Below are positions 43,020 through 52,651 of a stretch of 64,000 nt of DNA, piece by piece. The stretch is from Pseudomonas sp. ANT_H4 (GTDB taxonomy: Bacteria; Pseudomonadota; Gammaproteobacteria; Pseudomonadales; Pseudomonadaceae): assembly GCF_008369295.1 (NCBI RefSeq), contig NZ_VOBG01000007.1, positions 124,001 to 188,000 on the forward strand, read 5' to 3'. Made by a program: the position numbers and the translations under genes. The notes under the pieces are model-generated. The model was not told where the DNA came from. It did not search any database and saw only the letters and a program-made list of their open reading frames with translations. Numbering within the stretch: the first letter of the stretch is position 1; every line of letters starts with the position of its first letter.

Positions 43020-45452
43020 TTAGAACTCTAGGGTGCTGGACACCGATACCTGCCGCGCATCGCCCATGGACACGAACAAGCGGCTGACCGCCGAGGTGTA
43101 GTAAGTGCGGTCGAAGATGTTCTTCACGTTGAGCTGGAACTTGACCTTCTGCCCTTCGACCTTGGTGTCGTAGGTGGCGAAGGCATCGGCCACGGTGTAG
43201 CCCGGCAGGTCGAAACTGTTGAGGGCATCGCCGGCTCGCTCGCCGACATAGCGGGCACCGGCGCCGACCCGCAGCTGGTCGCCGCCGACGAGGGTGCCAA
43301 AGTCATACACCGCGGATACAGAGCCGGTATTTTTCGCCACGTTCTGCAGGCGTTTTCCTTGGAAGGTCGGGTCTTCGGTCACCTCGGCATCCGTGTAGGC
43401 GTAGCTGCCGATCAGGCTCCACTGGTCGGTCAACTGGCCGCTCAGGTCCATTTCCAGGCCACGGGAGCGCACCTTGCCGGCGACGCTGTAGATTGAGGTC
43501 GCGCCTTCGCCGATGGACACCAGCACGTTGCGCTTGTCGATATCAAACAATGCCGCGCTGGCGGTGATGCGACCCGGCATATCGAGCTTGGCGCCCAGCT
43601 CCCAGGACTTGGACTCTTCCGGGGCGATGCTGCCGTCGATCACGGTCTTGTTGCCCAGCGGGGCGATGGTCGAGTTGGGTTTGAACGACTCGGTGTAGCT
43701 GCCGTAGAACGACAATTGGTCGGTGTAGCGATACACCAGCCCGGCGCGAGGCACCCATTTCTGGCCGTTGCTGTCGGTGTTGGCGGTGAATGGGCGACCT
43801 TTGCCAGCGTATTGGTCGTACTCCTGGAAGCGCACCCCGCCCACCAGAATCCACTGCTCGGTGAGGTGGATGGCGTCCTGGAAGAATACCGAGTCACTGC
43901 GCAACAGATCGGTCTGGTTGCTGTCCGGCGCACTGACGGTGCTGCCGGCGACTTCACGACCATAGACCGGGTCGGTGTAGCTGAAGGTGCTGCGGCTGGC
44001 CTGGCGAATTAGGTCGGCGCGGTAGATCTTGCGGTACTCGTCGTCCAGCCCGAATACCAAGTCATGGCGCATGCCCAACACGTCGACCTTGCCTTCGAGG
44101 CTGGCGGTGGTGAAGCGGTCAGTGGTCAGCGCGCCCTGGGTGCCGTCCATGCTGCGGGTCAGGGTGCCGTTGGCGTTGACCTTGCTCACGCGCACCTGGC
44201 TGGCGTCGTAGGTTTCGCGGTTCCAGCTGTAGCCGAAGTGGGCTTTCCAGTCGTCGTTCAAATCGTGATCAGCTTCGAAGCGGTACAGGTCGGAGCGGCC
44301 TTCCATGTTGTTGAACGGCTCATCCAGGCGGCGAGTCGCCGGGATGTCCAGCGGGTGGTTGGTGTTGGGGTCAATGGCAGTGCCACGATCGAACGGCGAG
44401 AGAAATTCGCGGTGCTCGTAGGCCAGCAGCAGCTTGGTGCTGTCGCCGTACCAGGCCAGGGACGGCGCGACCAGGCTTTCGCGGTGGGTGCCGTAGTTGC
44501 GCCAGTAGTCTTCGTCTTCATGGTCGACGATCAAACGGTAGGCCAGGCCGGTGTCGCCAATAGGGCCGGTGGTATCGAGGTTGCCACCGCTGCCATTCTT
44601 GCCGTCGCCGAAGGTCGAGCCGCGCACGGTCAGGGCCGTGGATTGAGTGAGTTCAGGCTTCTTACTGACGATATTGACCACGCCGCCGGGGTCTTGGATG
44701 CCGTACAACAGCGAGGCCGGTCCCTTGAGCACTTCCACGCGTTCGGCGGTTTCGTTCAAGGCACGACCCTGCACCACGGGCATGCCGTCGCGCATGATCG
44801 AGCCGTTACGGTTGTCGCCAAAGCCGCGCAACATCACCGAGTCCTGGGTGCTGCCCAAAGTGTTGGATTGGGTGATGCCGCTGATGTTGGTCAAGGCATC
44901 GTCGAGGTTGCGCGGCAGCTGGTCGCGCATCACCTGGGCCGGTACCACGTTGACGGTTTGCGGGGTTTCCAGCAACAGCCCGTGGGAACGCATCACCGAA
45001 CTGGTGGGCGGCGGCTGATAACTGGTAGTGGCTTGCTGCTGGCTGGCACCGCTGATGGTGGTGGCACCCAGGTTCACTGCACCTTCGGTGGGCAGCGGTT
45101 CGAGGGCCAGGGTGCGGGCGTCGATCTGTCGGAAGGTAAACCCCGAGTTGCCCAGCAAACGCTGCATGGCCTGGATTGCGCTCATCCGGCCACTGACTGC
45201 CGGGGCTTTGAGGCCGTAGGGTGCTTCGTCGGTATAGACCACGCTGATGCCGGTGATGCGACTGAAATCGCTCAAGGCCTGGGGCAAAGGCTTGGCCGCC
45301 AAAGCAAAGCTGAACAGCGCGCTCTGCTGCTCAGCGTCCGCCGCCTGCGCCACGCTCAAGGGCAACAACGCCAACCCCGAAACCGCCAATATCGAGGCTC
45401 CCAGCCATTGTTTAACCGAACCGCGTGTCGTCGACTTTGCCCTGGACTTCAT
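43020..45452 (-). CDS. TonB-dependent siderophore receptor with signalling domain
   Basis: 810 residues. The signal peptide is followed by a secretin/TonB short N-terminal domain (about 45-120), which is the signalling part of transducing receptors. The plug domain (about 150-270) carries GSIMRDGMPV and GIQDPGGVVNIVSKKP. The 22-strand barrel ends in the terminal Phe (SVSSTLEF). It imports a ferric siderophore and, when loaded, signals to the FecR protein encoded next to it. A FpvA/FoxA-like type is clear but the siderophore is not. It is the last gene of the six-gene operon, 113 bases behind fecR. Confidence 0.94.
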   Translation of the reverse strand: MKSRAKSTTRGSVKQWLGASILAVSGLALLPLSVAQAADAEQQSALFSFALAAKPLPQALSDFSRITGISVVYTDEAPYGLKAPAVSGRMSAIQAMQRLLGNSGFTFRQIDARTLALEPLPTEGAVNLGATTISGASQQQATTSYQPPPTSSVMRSHGLLLETPQTVNVVPAQVMRDQLPRNLDDALTNISGITQSNTLGSTQDSVMLRGFGDNRNGSIMRDGMPVVQGRALNETAERVEVLKGPASLLYGIQDPGGVVNIVSKKPELTQSTALTVRGSTFGDGKNGSGGNLDTTGPIGDTGLAYRLIVDHEDEDYWRNYGTHRESLVAPSLAWYGDSTKLLLAYEHREFLSPFDRGTAIDPNTNHPLDIPATRRLDEPFNNMEGRSDLYRFEADHDLNDDWKAHFGYSWNRETYDASQVRVSKVNANGTLTRSMDGTQGALTTDRFTTASLEGKVDVLGMRHDLVFGLDDEYRKIYRADLIRQASRSTFSYTDPVYGREVAGSTVSAPDSNQTDLLRSDSVFFQDAIHLTEQWILVGGVRFQEYDQYAGKGRPFTANTDSNGQKWVPRAGLVYRYTDQLSFYGSYTESFKPNSTIAPLGNKTVIDGSIAPEESKSWELGAKLDMPGRITASAALFDIDKRNVLVSIGEGATSIYSVAGKVRSRGLEMDLSGQLTDQWSLIGSYAYTDAEVTEDPTFQGKRLQNVAKNTGSVSAVYDFGTLVGGDQLRVGAGARYVGERAGDALNSFDLPGYTVADAFATYDTKVEGQKVKFQLNVKNIFDRTYYTSAVSRLFVSMGDARQVSVSSTLEF

Positions 45453-45565
45453 GGTGAGAACCCGTGTGTAAAAACGCTGTTAATGCGAATTAATCGCAGT
45501 TTCAAGCACTACACGAATGGGCGGTGGGTTTACCTCACGGGAATCTGAAAATAATTTCAAAACCC

Positions 45566-46555
45566 TCAGCGCAGCACAACCACCCGCCCCAACACATTGT
45601 GCTGCTCAAACCCAAGCACCGCTTGCAACGCATTGAGCACCGCCTGGGGGTCTTTGCTCGGGAAGCTGCCGCTGACCCGTCGGGCGCCGAGCTCGTCGTT
45701 GAGCAACAGGATTCGGCCTGGGTAATAGCGCGCCAGATCCTTCACCACATCGGCCATGGGCGTCTTGTAATAGTTGAGCCAGCCGTCGCGCCAGGCCAGG
45801 CGCGACTCGCTGTCAACGGCATGCAGCTCATCGGCGATACCATCGGCGTAGGCCACTTGCTGGCCTGCGGTGAGCATTTGTTGGGTGCCTGTCTTGGATG
45901 GCGCAACACCAACGCGACCGGACAACACCGTCACCTCGGCGCCCGCCGGTTGCAAGCGTACTTCAAATTGCGTGCCCAAGACCCGCGCTTCGCCGCTACC
46001 CGCTTCGACCACGAAGGATTTCCCGGTGTGGGTCACGTTGAAAAAACCGGCGCCACGGCGCAGCTGAATATGACGCTCTCCGTGACTGAAATCCACGGCA
46101 ATGGCGCTGTCGGCATCGAGGGTGACTTGGGTTTGATCCGCCAGGGTGACGGTTTTGACTTCGCCGGGAGCCGTGACGTAATCGGCGCCAAAGTCGTCGA
46201 CCCAGCGCCCAGGCTGCCAACCGGCGCCAATGGAGACCATCAACAACAGGCACGCGGCCATGGCCAACGCCCCAGACCAGCGGCGCCCGCTTGAGCGCTT
46301 CGCACGGTTCATCGCATTCAGATAACCCTGCAACGCCAGGGCCTCTTCATCCGCCAGTTTGCTGGCCGGCACTTCACTCAATTCCCACAGCACCTGGGCC
46401 TGGGAGTAGGCCTCGACGTGGGCCGAATCGGCACGCAGCCAGCGGCTAAACGTAGCTTGGTCGCCACTGCTGGGCTGATCATGCAGCAGGCTCAGCCAAG
46501 CGAGTGCGGCCTGTTCCTGGTCGGGTGTCGGGGTGACGCGGGCAGTGCTGATCAC
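45566..46555 (-). CDS. FecR-family anti-sigma/sigma regulator
   Basis: 329 residues. A cytoplasmic DUF4880 region (1-80, with LSLLHDQPSSGDQATFSRWL) is followed by a membrane segment (SGALAMAACLLLMVSIGAGW, about 92-111) and a periplasmic FecR domain (VTLADQTQVTLDADSAIAVD). It relays the receptor signal to the ECF sigma factor. It overlaps the sigma gene by four bases. Confidence 0.93.
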   Translation of the reverse strand: MISTARVTPTPDQEQAALAWLSLLHDQPSSGDQATFSRWLRADSAHVEAYSQAQVLWELSEVPASKLADEEALALQGYLNAMNRAKRSSGRRWSGALAMAACLLLMVSIGAGWQPGRWVDDFGADYVTAPGEVKTVTLADQTQVTLDADSAIAVDFSHGERHIQLRRGAGFFNVTHTGKSFVVEAGSGEARVLGTQFEVRLQPAGAEVTVLSGRVGVAPSKTGTQQMLTAGQQVAYADGIADELHAVDSESRLAWRDGWLNYYKTPMADVVKDLARYYPGRILLLNDELGARRVSGSFPSKDPQAVLNALQAVLGFEQHNVLGRVVVLR

Positions 46556-47130
46556 GGTGCTTTCCCTGGCAAGCGCGCAGGCGACGATTCGCGCAGGCTG
46601 GCTTTGCAGGCGTCGAGGGCACGCATCATATGTTTTTCCACTGCACTTTGGGACAGGCCCATAGCCTTGGCAATTTCGGCGTACTTGCGACCGTGGATGC
46701 GGTTAAGCAAAAAGATCTGTCGCGTGCGCGCAGGCAAACTGCGCAAGGCGGCTTCGACCTGACGCAGGTCGTTGCCAGCTTCCAGGGCAGCCTGGGGCTC
46801 GCTACCGTGATGGTCTGGTTGCTCCGGCAACCAGCCTTCATTGCCGCGCACCCGCGCGCCTTCGCTGCGTAAATGGTCGATGGCGATGTTGCCGGCGCAG
46901 CGCAGCAGGTAGGTGCTGAGTTCTTCGACCTGCACCAGCGGCCGGCGCCAGAAGCGCAGGAACAAATCCTGCACCAGGTCCGCTGCCGTCGCCCGGCATC
47001 CGACGCGACGGCTGACCAACGCTTCCATCTGCGAGCGCTGGGACAGGAATACCTGCAGAAAATGTGCGCGCCCGCCGGTCGACTCAGCGTGCTGACGATC
47101 CTGGGCTTCGGGCGGCGTGGTGATCATCAT
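46552..47130 (-). CDS. ECF sigma factor, FecI-type
   Basis: 192 residues from the ATG at 47130 (a second ATG at 47127 is equally possible; upstream residues in the frame are unlikely). Region 2 contains DLVQDLFLRFW and LRCAGNIAIDHLR. Region 4 contains LPARTRQIFLLNRIHGRKYA and AKAMGLSQSAVEKHMMRAL. It would drive the receptor gene when its ligand is present. It follows the DUF3325 gene by seven bases. Confidence 0.92.
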   Translation of the reverse strand: MMITTPPEAQDRQHAESTGGRAHFLQVFLSQRSQMEALVSRRVGCRATAADLVQDLFLRFWRRPLVQVEELSTYLLRCAGNIAIDHLRSEGARVRGNEGWLPEQPDHHGSEPQAALEAGNDLRQVEAALRSLPARTRQIFLLNRIHGRKYAEIAKAMGLSQSAVEKHMMRALDACKASLRESSPARLPGKAP

Positions 47131-47137
47131 AAGTTGC

Positions 47138-47464
47138 TCAGAGCGCCGCGAAGGCTGCGACGGGACTGGCCAGCAGACCAACACCCGCGAGGGTCAAGGC
47201 CAGCCTTGGCCGATACGGCAACAGCAACACCAGCAGCAACGCACTGAGCATTAGCACTGCGCACCACTCCACCAGGCCCTGGCCCCAACCAGCCACCTGC
47301 ACCGCTGGCCAGATTGACACGATCAATAGCAACCAGCCGCCGACACGTAGACACAAGCGCCGACGGGGCGAGGGTTTACTGTGCAGCAACTCGCCGTGGT
47401 GACGATCCGTGGACAAGCACAACGCGCTAAACCCGGCGTAACACAGCAACAGTGCCAGCAGCAT
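47138..47464 (-). CDS. DUF3325 membrane protein
   Basis: 108 residues with three to four hydrophobic segments (LLALLLCYAGFSALCLS at the start; WLLLIVSIWPAVQVAGW; WCAVLMLSALLLVLLL). It has the usual partner position behind a PepSY-domain protein in siderophore loci. Its start overlaps the PepSY stop (ATGA). The start at 47464 is chosen over the longer frame. Confidence 0.8.
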   Translation of the reverse strand: MLLALLLCYAGFSALCLSTDRHHGELLHSKPSPRRRLCLRVGGWLLLIVSIWPAVQVAGWGQGLVEWCAVLMLSALLLVLLLPYRPRLALTLAGVGLLASPVAAFAAL

Positions 47465-49035
47465 CAATTCACCTCGCTCTTGAGGGTCAAGGGGCGGGTG
47501 CGCAGGGTTTTGTGAGCGACCGTGCGCCGCTGCATTTTCCAGGCGGCCCAGGCGAGGAACACGCCACTGCCCAGGCACGTCAAGTCAAAACCGGCCATGG
47601 CCCAATCGCCCTTGACCAGGGACACGCCCAAGTGCTCGGTGGTAGTCAGCGCGTTGAGCAACGGCACGGCGATAAACAGCAAGGCGGCCAAGCCCAATTG
47701 CTCGACCCAGGCCCGGCGACCGCGACGCACGATTGCGTGCAACAGCGTCAGGCCCCAGGCGATAAAGAAACTCTGCACTTCCCAGTCCGAACGCTCGGCG
47801 AAGCTTACCGGCAGCAAGCGGTTGGCCCAGAAAAAGGCGGCGATGGCGATCATCAGCCCAGACATGCTGGCAATGTTCAGCACTTCAACCAGGCGCAATT
47901 CAAACGGCATCACACCGGTATTGGCGTGCTTGAGCTGGCGCTTGCCCAGCCATAGTACCAGCCCGGTGCCGATCATCGCCGTGCCCGCCAGGCCAAAAAC
48001 AAAGTACAACCAGCGCAACACCGGGCCGGCGAAATGGCCCATGTGCAGGCCATAGAAACTGCCGCCAATGGCCATGGGCAGGGATTGTTCTGCGCTGACC
48101 TTGAGCATCTCGCCAGTCACGCCATTGAAGGACACAGTGCTGCCGAAGTCATGCACCACCCGGTCGGAACCGGCACGAAATACATTGACCGAAGCATTCA
48201 CATCACTCGGATTGTTCACCCCCAGCCGCCCAACATGTCCACCCGCCCACTGCGCCCGCGCCTGCTCCACCATCGGCCCCAAGGGCAGCAATTGAGCCGG
48301 TTGGCCGAGGGCCGGGGCGTTGTTGGTGGCCGGGAATACATCATTGAAAAATGCCCGGGTGTCATTGCCGTAGGAGGCGACGATGCTCGCCGGCATGACC
48401 ATGCTCATGAAAATCACCAGGCTGCTGTAGGTGATCATCAGGTGGAACGGCAGCACCAACACGCCCACCGCATTATGCCCGTCGAGCCAGGAACGCTGGC
48501 CCTTGCGCGGGCGGAAGGTGAAGAAGTCCTTGAAGATTTTCTTGTGGGTGATGATCCCGCTGATCAGCGCGACAAACATCACCATCGCGGCAATCGTCGA
48601 CAGCCAGCGGCCCCAGGGATGTGGCATCTGCAACTGGAAGTGGAAGCGGTAGAAGAACTCGCCGCCCATGCTTTCCCGTGCCTGGATTTGATTGCCTGTA
48701 ACCGGATCGAGGAGTTTTTCGATGAAGTTGCCGCGCCTGCCGGGGTCGACCTTGTCTTGCCACCTCACCGACAGGCCTGGCTCGCGACTAGTGGGCAAGT
48801 TGATAAACCAACGGGCGGCGGTGGGCGCCTGTTGTTGCAGGTAGTTTTGCGCCAAGGCCAGGCTGCGGGCGTCATCAATGGCGTGCGCCTGCACTTCCGG
48901 TTGCATCCAGTGGGTAATTTCATCCTTGAAATAGGCCAGGGTGCCGGTCAGGAAAATCGCGAACAGCAGCCAGCCGAAAATCAACCCGCTCCAGGTGTGC
49001 AACCAGGCCATGGCCTGACGAAATCCCTCTTTCAT
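47464..49035 (-). CDS. PepSY-domain inner-membrane protein (iron-reductase type)
   Basis: 523 residues from the ATG at 49035; the longer frame to 49218 overlaps the DUF3649 gene. The first membrane segment carries LHTWSGLIFGWLLFAIFLTGT, the typical start of this family. Periplasmic PepSY-like parts and further membrane segments follow (ITHKKIFKDFFTFRP loop; VLVLPFHLMITYSSLVIF). Relatives such as FpvG take part in reductive release of iron from siderophores. It overlaps DUF3649 by four bases. Confidence 0.88.
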   Translation of the reverse strand: MKEGFRQAMAWLHTWSGLIFGWLLFAIFLTGTLAYFKDEITHWMQPEVQAHAIDDARSLALAQNYLQQQAPTAARWFINLPTSREPGLSVRWQDKVDPGRRGNFIEKLLDPVTGNQIQARESMGGEFFYRFHFQLQMPHPWGRWLSTIAAMVMFVALISGIITHKKIFKDFFTFRPRKGQRSWLDGHNAVGVLVLPFHLMITYSSLVIFMSMVMPASIVASYGNDTRAFFNDVFPATNNAPALGQPAQLLPLGPMVEQARAQWAGGHVGRLGVNNPSDVNASVNVFRAGSDRVVHDFGSTVSFNGVTGEMLKVSAEQSLPMAIGGSFYGLHMGHFAGPVLRWLYFVFGLAGTAMIGTGLVLWLGKRQLKHANTGVMPFELRLVEVLNIASMSGLMIAIAAFFWANRLLPVSFAERSDWEVQSFFIAWGLTLLHAIVRRGRRAWVEQLGLAALLFIAVPLLNALTTTEHLGVSLVKGDWAMAGFDLTCLGSGVFLAWAAWKMQRRTVAHKTLRTRPLTLKSEVN

Positions 49036-49334
49036 GGTCGGGCCATCCAGTACGCCAGGCCCGCCAGGGTAGCCAACACCGCACTGGGCACCAACACACC
49101 AAACCAGGCGTGGGCGACTCTGCGGCAGGCAAAACACCAGATCACCACCAGCAGGTAGAACACGAACGAACTCAGCATCCCGCTGACCACCGCATCGGCC
49201 CGGGACAGTGGCAGCCACAAGGTCATGCAGACGCTGGCCAGGGATGCCAGCAGGTAACCACCCACGACAGCCGCCAGCAACCGCGACGTCACGCCGAGAC
49301 GGTAAGAAAGAGGGAGTGATGCTTTGCTTTTCAT
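49032..49334 (-). CDS. DUF3649 membrane protein
   Basis: 100 residues with three membrane segments (LLAAVVGGYLLASLASVCM, MLSSFVFYLLVVIWCFAC and LVPSAVLATLAGLAYWM). It is the first gene of the six-gene siderophore operon, with a Fur box 37-51 bases before its start. Small proteins of this type accompany PepSY iron-reductase-like proteins. Confidence 0.82.
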   Translation of the reverse strand: MKSKASLPLSYRLGVTSRLLAAVVGGYLLASLASVCMTLWLPLSRADAVVSGMLSSFVFYLLVVIWCFACRRVAHAWFGVLVPSAVLATLAGLAYWMARP

Positions 49335-49370
49335 GCCTGGAGCGCCTGATTCGTCAGGGCGCGAGTTTAA

Positions 49371-49385
49371 TGATAAATATTCTCA
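49371..49385 (-). promoter_or_regulatory. Fur box of the siderophore operon
   Basis: TGATAAA-T-ATTCTCA matches the 7-1-7 Fur core TGATAAT-N-ATTATCA at 12 of 14 positions. It lies just upstream of the DUF3649 gene, so iron should repress the whole operon. Confidence 0.7.
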
Positions 49386-49454
49386 TAAGCAAAAGAGAAC
49401 GGATGAAGCGACGGTATACGTGCAGACGTCGGTGGCGTTTTAAAACGCCAGAAC

Positions 49455-49486
49455 GAAAACGGGCCTGCATTGGCAGGCCCGTTTTC
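49455..49486 (-). terminator. Terminator after the HPF-like gene
   Basis: A perfect hairpin, AACGGGCCTGC-ATTG-GCAGGCCCGTT, with flanking A- and T-runs, 27 bases past the stop of the 49513 gene. It probably works in both directions. Confidence 0.82.
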
Positions 49487-49512
49487 ATTGGGGTTGAAAA
49501 AAGTGTCAGCTA

Positions 49513-49917
49513 TCAGCTGTTAAGCGTAGCTTGTTCGTTTTCCAGGAATTCCTCTTCAAGCGCGGTCTCATTGACCGCTTTATCCGGCGCGCTCTTGGCA
49601 CGCGGTTTACCCTGCAGCTTGCCGAACAGATGGTCCAGCGCACGTTCCAGCTTGACGGCTGCCCCATCGATCGCCTGTTCCAGCGTATCGGCTTTATGGG
49701 AGACCGAAAGCGGTTGATGGCCCTTTGGTCGTGCTTCCAGTTGGCAACTCAAATCGTGTGGACCGGGCTTGTCGCCGTTCTCATCGCGCAGGTAAACCTC
49801 GACGCGGGTCAGGTCCTCTTCATAACGTTCGAGCGTGCTCTCAATGGTAGTACGTACCCACTCCTCCAGTCGGATGCTGCTTTCAATATGGTTATCGCTA
49901 TTGACTAGGATTTGCAT
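49513..49917 (-). CDS. HPF/RaiA-family ribosome-associated protein
   Basis: 134 residues with the beta-alpha-beta-beta-beta-alpha S30AE fold: MQILVNSDNHIESSIRLEEW at the start and RVEVYLRDENGDKPGP in the middle. The C-terminal 35 residues (KPRAKSAPDKAVNETALEEE) are charged and lack the dimerising domain of long HPF. Proteins of this group bind and silence ribosomes under stress. This is a divergent member, so ribosome binding is inferred from fold only. Confidence 0.75.
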   Translation of the reverse strand: MQILVNSDNHIESSIRLEEWVRTTIESTLERYEEDLTRVEVYLRDENGDKPGPHDLSCQLEARPKGHQPLSVSHKADTLEQAIDGAAVKLERALDHLFGKLQGKPRAKSAPDKAVNETALEEEFLENEQATLNS

Positions 49918-50130
49918 AGTTTTTCCCTTATTTCAGCTAGCTCGCGAGAGATCACAAATTGCAACACCGGGGCGGTGAAACCATGACCTCTTGATTACAC
50001 AATTGAGCAGACCGAGGAACAATTCAAGCCCTTGGCAAAGATAAATTCCACATTACAAATTAAGTCTGACAACAACCAAAAGCACTGTTAGGGTGGGGAG
50101 TTGCTTACATCTTCTTACGTTCCCATTTCC

Positions 50131-51078
50131 TTACAGTTGCCCCTCACTCAAGGGGTTCAATGCACAAAAAATCCCCGCCTCCTCCACCAACCAGTCATGC
50201 ATCTCACGTACGCCTGGATGGCTCAGCGCGCCCGGCGCATACAGCAGCATGTAACGTTTGTGATTAGGCACGGCGATGCCGAACGGTACGATCAAGGTGC
50301 CGCGCTCCAGTTCATCATTGAGCAAGGTTCGCCGGGCAATTGCCACGCCCATGCCCGCGATGGCGGCTTCGATGGTCAGGTGGTTGCGGTTGAAGGTATG
50401 CCCGCGCCGGGCATCAGCCGCGTCATGGCCAATAGCATTCAGGTAAAACTCCCACTCCGCATATTCATAACTCCCACGCCAGGCAGTGATGTCGTGCAGC
50501 AGCGGGAAATGCACCAGGTCTGCCGGGCCGTGCAGCGGCGGCCGACCCCGCAACAGGCTCGGCGCGCACACCGGAAAAATCTGCTCATCCAGCAGGGGTG
50601 TGGATAACAAACCGGGATAGCTGCCGTCATTGAGATCGATGGCCAGGTCGAAGTCGCCCTCGTGCAGGGCAATGCTGCTGTCTTCGGCCACCATGCGCAG
50701 TTGAATATCCGGGAAGCGCTGCTGCAAACGCGGCAGCCTTGGGGTCAGCCACTTGCCAAGAAACGACGGAATCGAGCGCAGGCGCAAGGTGCCGCTGATC
50801 ATCCCGGCGTCCAGGCGCTGCAGTTCGGCATCGATGTTGCCGTAAGCCTCGCCCACGGTAATCGCCAGTCGCCGCCCTTCGGTCGTTAATTCAACACCGC
50901 GTGCCCGTCGATGAAACAGGCGAAAGCCCAAACGCTCCTCCAACTGGCGAATCTGCTGGCTGACCGCACCCGGCGTGATGTGCAGCTCTTCGGCACAGCG
51001 GGTGAACGACAAATGCCGGGCTGCGCAGGAAAACACATGCAACCAAACGTAAGTCTGGGCATGCAGGGGACGGCTCAT
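50131..51078 (-). CDS. LysR-family regulator (GcvA-like) of serine genes
   Basis: 315 residues. The winged helix contains FSCAARHLSFTRCAEELHIT and GAVSQQIRQLEERLGF, followed by an effector domain. It is divergent from the serine deaminase and transporter genes, 137 bases away, so it probably controls them. That link is inference from position. Confidence 0.87.
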   Translation of the reverse strand: MSRPLHAQTYVWLHVFSCAARHLSFTRCAEELHITPGAVSQQIRQLEERLGFRLFHRRARGVELTTEGRRLAITVGEAYGNIDAELQRLDAGMISGTLRLRSIPSFLGKWLTPRLPRLQQRFPDIQLRMVAEDSSIALHEGDFDLAIDLNDGSYPGLLSTPLLDEQIFPVCAPSLLRGRPPLHGPADLVHFPLLHDITAWRGSYEYAEWEFYLNAIGHDAADARRGHTFNRNHLTIEAAIAGMGVAIARRTLLNDELERGTLIVPFGIAVPNHKRYMLLYAPGALSHPGVREMHDWLVEEAGIFCALNPLSEGQL

Positions 51079-51215
51079 AGGGTTTAGTCCTGCTAAAGGG
51101 TGTCTTAGGATAAGTCGTTGGTCAGTGCCGGGCTAGAGGGACAGTATCGCGCCAATTCCGCTCGTCCTACAAAACATGGCAGCGATTACTACTCCATTTA
51201 TTGTAAGGCTTTAGC

Positions 51216-52592
51216 ATGGCTATCAGCGTTTTCGACCTGTTCAAGGTGGGTATCGGCCCGTCCAGCTCTCATACTGTCGGTCCGATGCGGGCAGCGGCGT
51301 CCTTCGCCCAGGCTCTGGTTGACCAACAATTGCTGAATGAAACCCGACGGGTGGAGATCCGCTTGTATGGCTCGCTCTCTGCCACTGGCATTGGCCACGC
51401 CACCGACCGCGCGTGCGTGATGGGACTGATGGGCGAATGGCCCGACAGCATCGACCCCACCTCGATTAGTCCACGCATCCGGCAGTTGCGCGAGTCTGGT
51501 CAATTGCAGCTCGCCGGCAAAACGTCGATTGCCTTCAACTGGCAACACGACCTCCTGCTGCTGGATGAAAGCCTGCCCTACCACCCCAACGCCATGTCCC
51601 TGCACGCCTATGGGGAAAACGGCTTGTTGAGCGAGCAGACGTACTACTCGATAGGCGGCGGTTTCATTATCGAAGCGCAGGAAGCTGAATCAGGTATTGC
51701 GCCCACCAGCGAGGTGGAGTTGCCCTACGATTTCTCCAGCGCCGTCGAACTGCTGGCCTTGTGCAAAAAGCACGGCCTGCGGGTTTCCGAACTGATGATG
51801 GCCAACGAACGGGCCTGGCGCAGTGATGCCGATATTCGCAGCGGCCTATTGCATATCTGGTCGGTGATGCGCGAGTGCGTCGAGCAGGGATTGCGTCACG
51901 AAGGCATCTTGCCTGGCGGCCTGGACGTGCCACGGCGCGCGGCGAAACTGCACCGCAGCCTGCTGGAAATCGGCAAACCCAATGTCATCACTTCGACGTT
52001 ATCGGCGATGGAGTGGGTCAACCTGTTCGCCCTCGCCGTCAACGAAGAAAACGCCGCCGGCGGGCGCATGGTCACCGCGCCCACCAATGGCGCGGCCGGA
52101 ATCATTCCGGCGGTGCTGCATTACTACATGAAATTCAACGCCGAAGCCTCTGACGACGACGTGGTCAATTTCTTCCTGGCAGCGGCGGCCGTCGGCATTC
52201 TCTGCAAGAAAAACGCCTCGATTTCCGGCGCCGAAGTCGGCTGCCAGGGCGAAGTCGGCTCGGCCTGTGCGATGGCCGCCGCCGGCCTGGCAGACATACT
52301 CGGCGCATCCCCCGAACAACTGGAAAACGCCGCCGAAATCGGCCTGGAACACAACCTCGGCCTGACCTGCGACCCGGTTGGCGGCCTTGTCCAGGTGCCA
52401 TGCATCGAGCGCAACGCCATCGCTGCCGTCAAAGCCATCAACGCCACCCAAATGGCCCTGCGCGGCGACGGCAAACACTTCATTTCCCTGGACCGGGTGA
52501 TCCGCACCATGCGCGACACCGGCGCCGACATGCACGACAAATACAAAGAAACTTCACGGGGCGGCTTGGCCGTGAGCTGGGTGGAGTGCTGA
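51216..52592 (+). CDS. sdaA: L-serine ammonia-lyase
   Basis: 458 residues of the single-chain iron-sulfur type. The beta domain (1-155) starts with [20 protein letters not shown]. The alpha domain carries [17 protein letters not shown], and the cluster cysteines lie in [14 protein letters not shown] and [18 protein letters not shown]. It converts L-serine to pyruvate and ammonia. It is followed by a serine-type transporter gene. Confidence 0.95.
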   Translation: MAISVFDLFKVGIGPSSSHTVGPMRAAASFAQALVDQQLLNETRRVEIRLYGSLSATGIGHATDRACVMGLMGEWPDSIDPTSISPRIRQLRESGQLQLAGKTSIAFNWQHDLLLLDESLPYHPNAMSLHAYGENGLLSEQTYYSIGGGFIIEAQEAESGIAPTSEVELPYDFSSAVELLALCKKHGLRVSELMMANERAWRSDADIRSGLLHIWSVMRECVEQGLRHEGILPGGLDVPRRAAKLHRSLLEIGKPNVITSTLSAMEWVNLFALAVNEENAAGGRMVTAPTNGAAGIIPAVLHYYMKFNAEASDDDVVNFFLAAAAVGILCKKNASISGAEVGCQGEVGSACAMAAAGLADILGASPEQLENAAEIGLEHNLGLTCDPVGGLVQVPCIERNAIAAVKAINATQMALRGDGKHFISLDRVIRTMRDTGADMHDKYKETSRGGLAVSWVEC

Positions 52593-52651
52593 GGAGCATT
52601 CCCTGACCGCCCCACGTGAGCCCGTGTAAAAACAATAACGAGGCAATAACG

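Noticed and set aside
44064..45548. 494-codon plus-strand frame
   Set aside because: Opposite the TonB receptor; no motif of its own.
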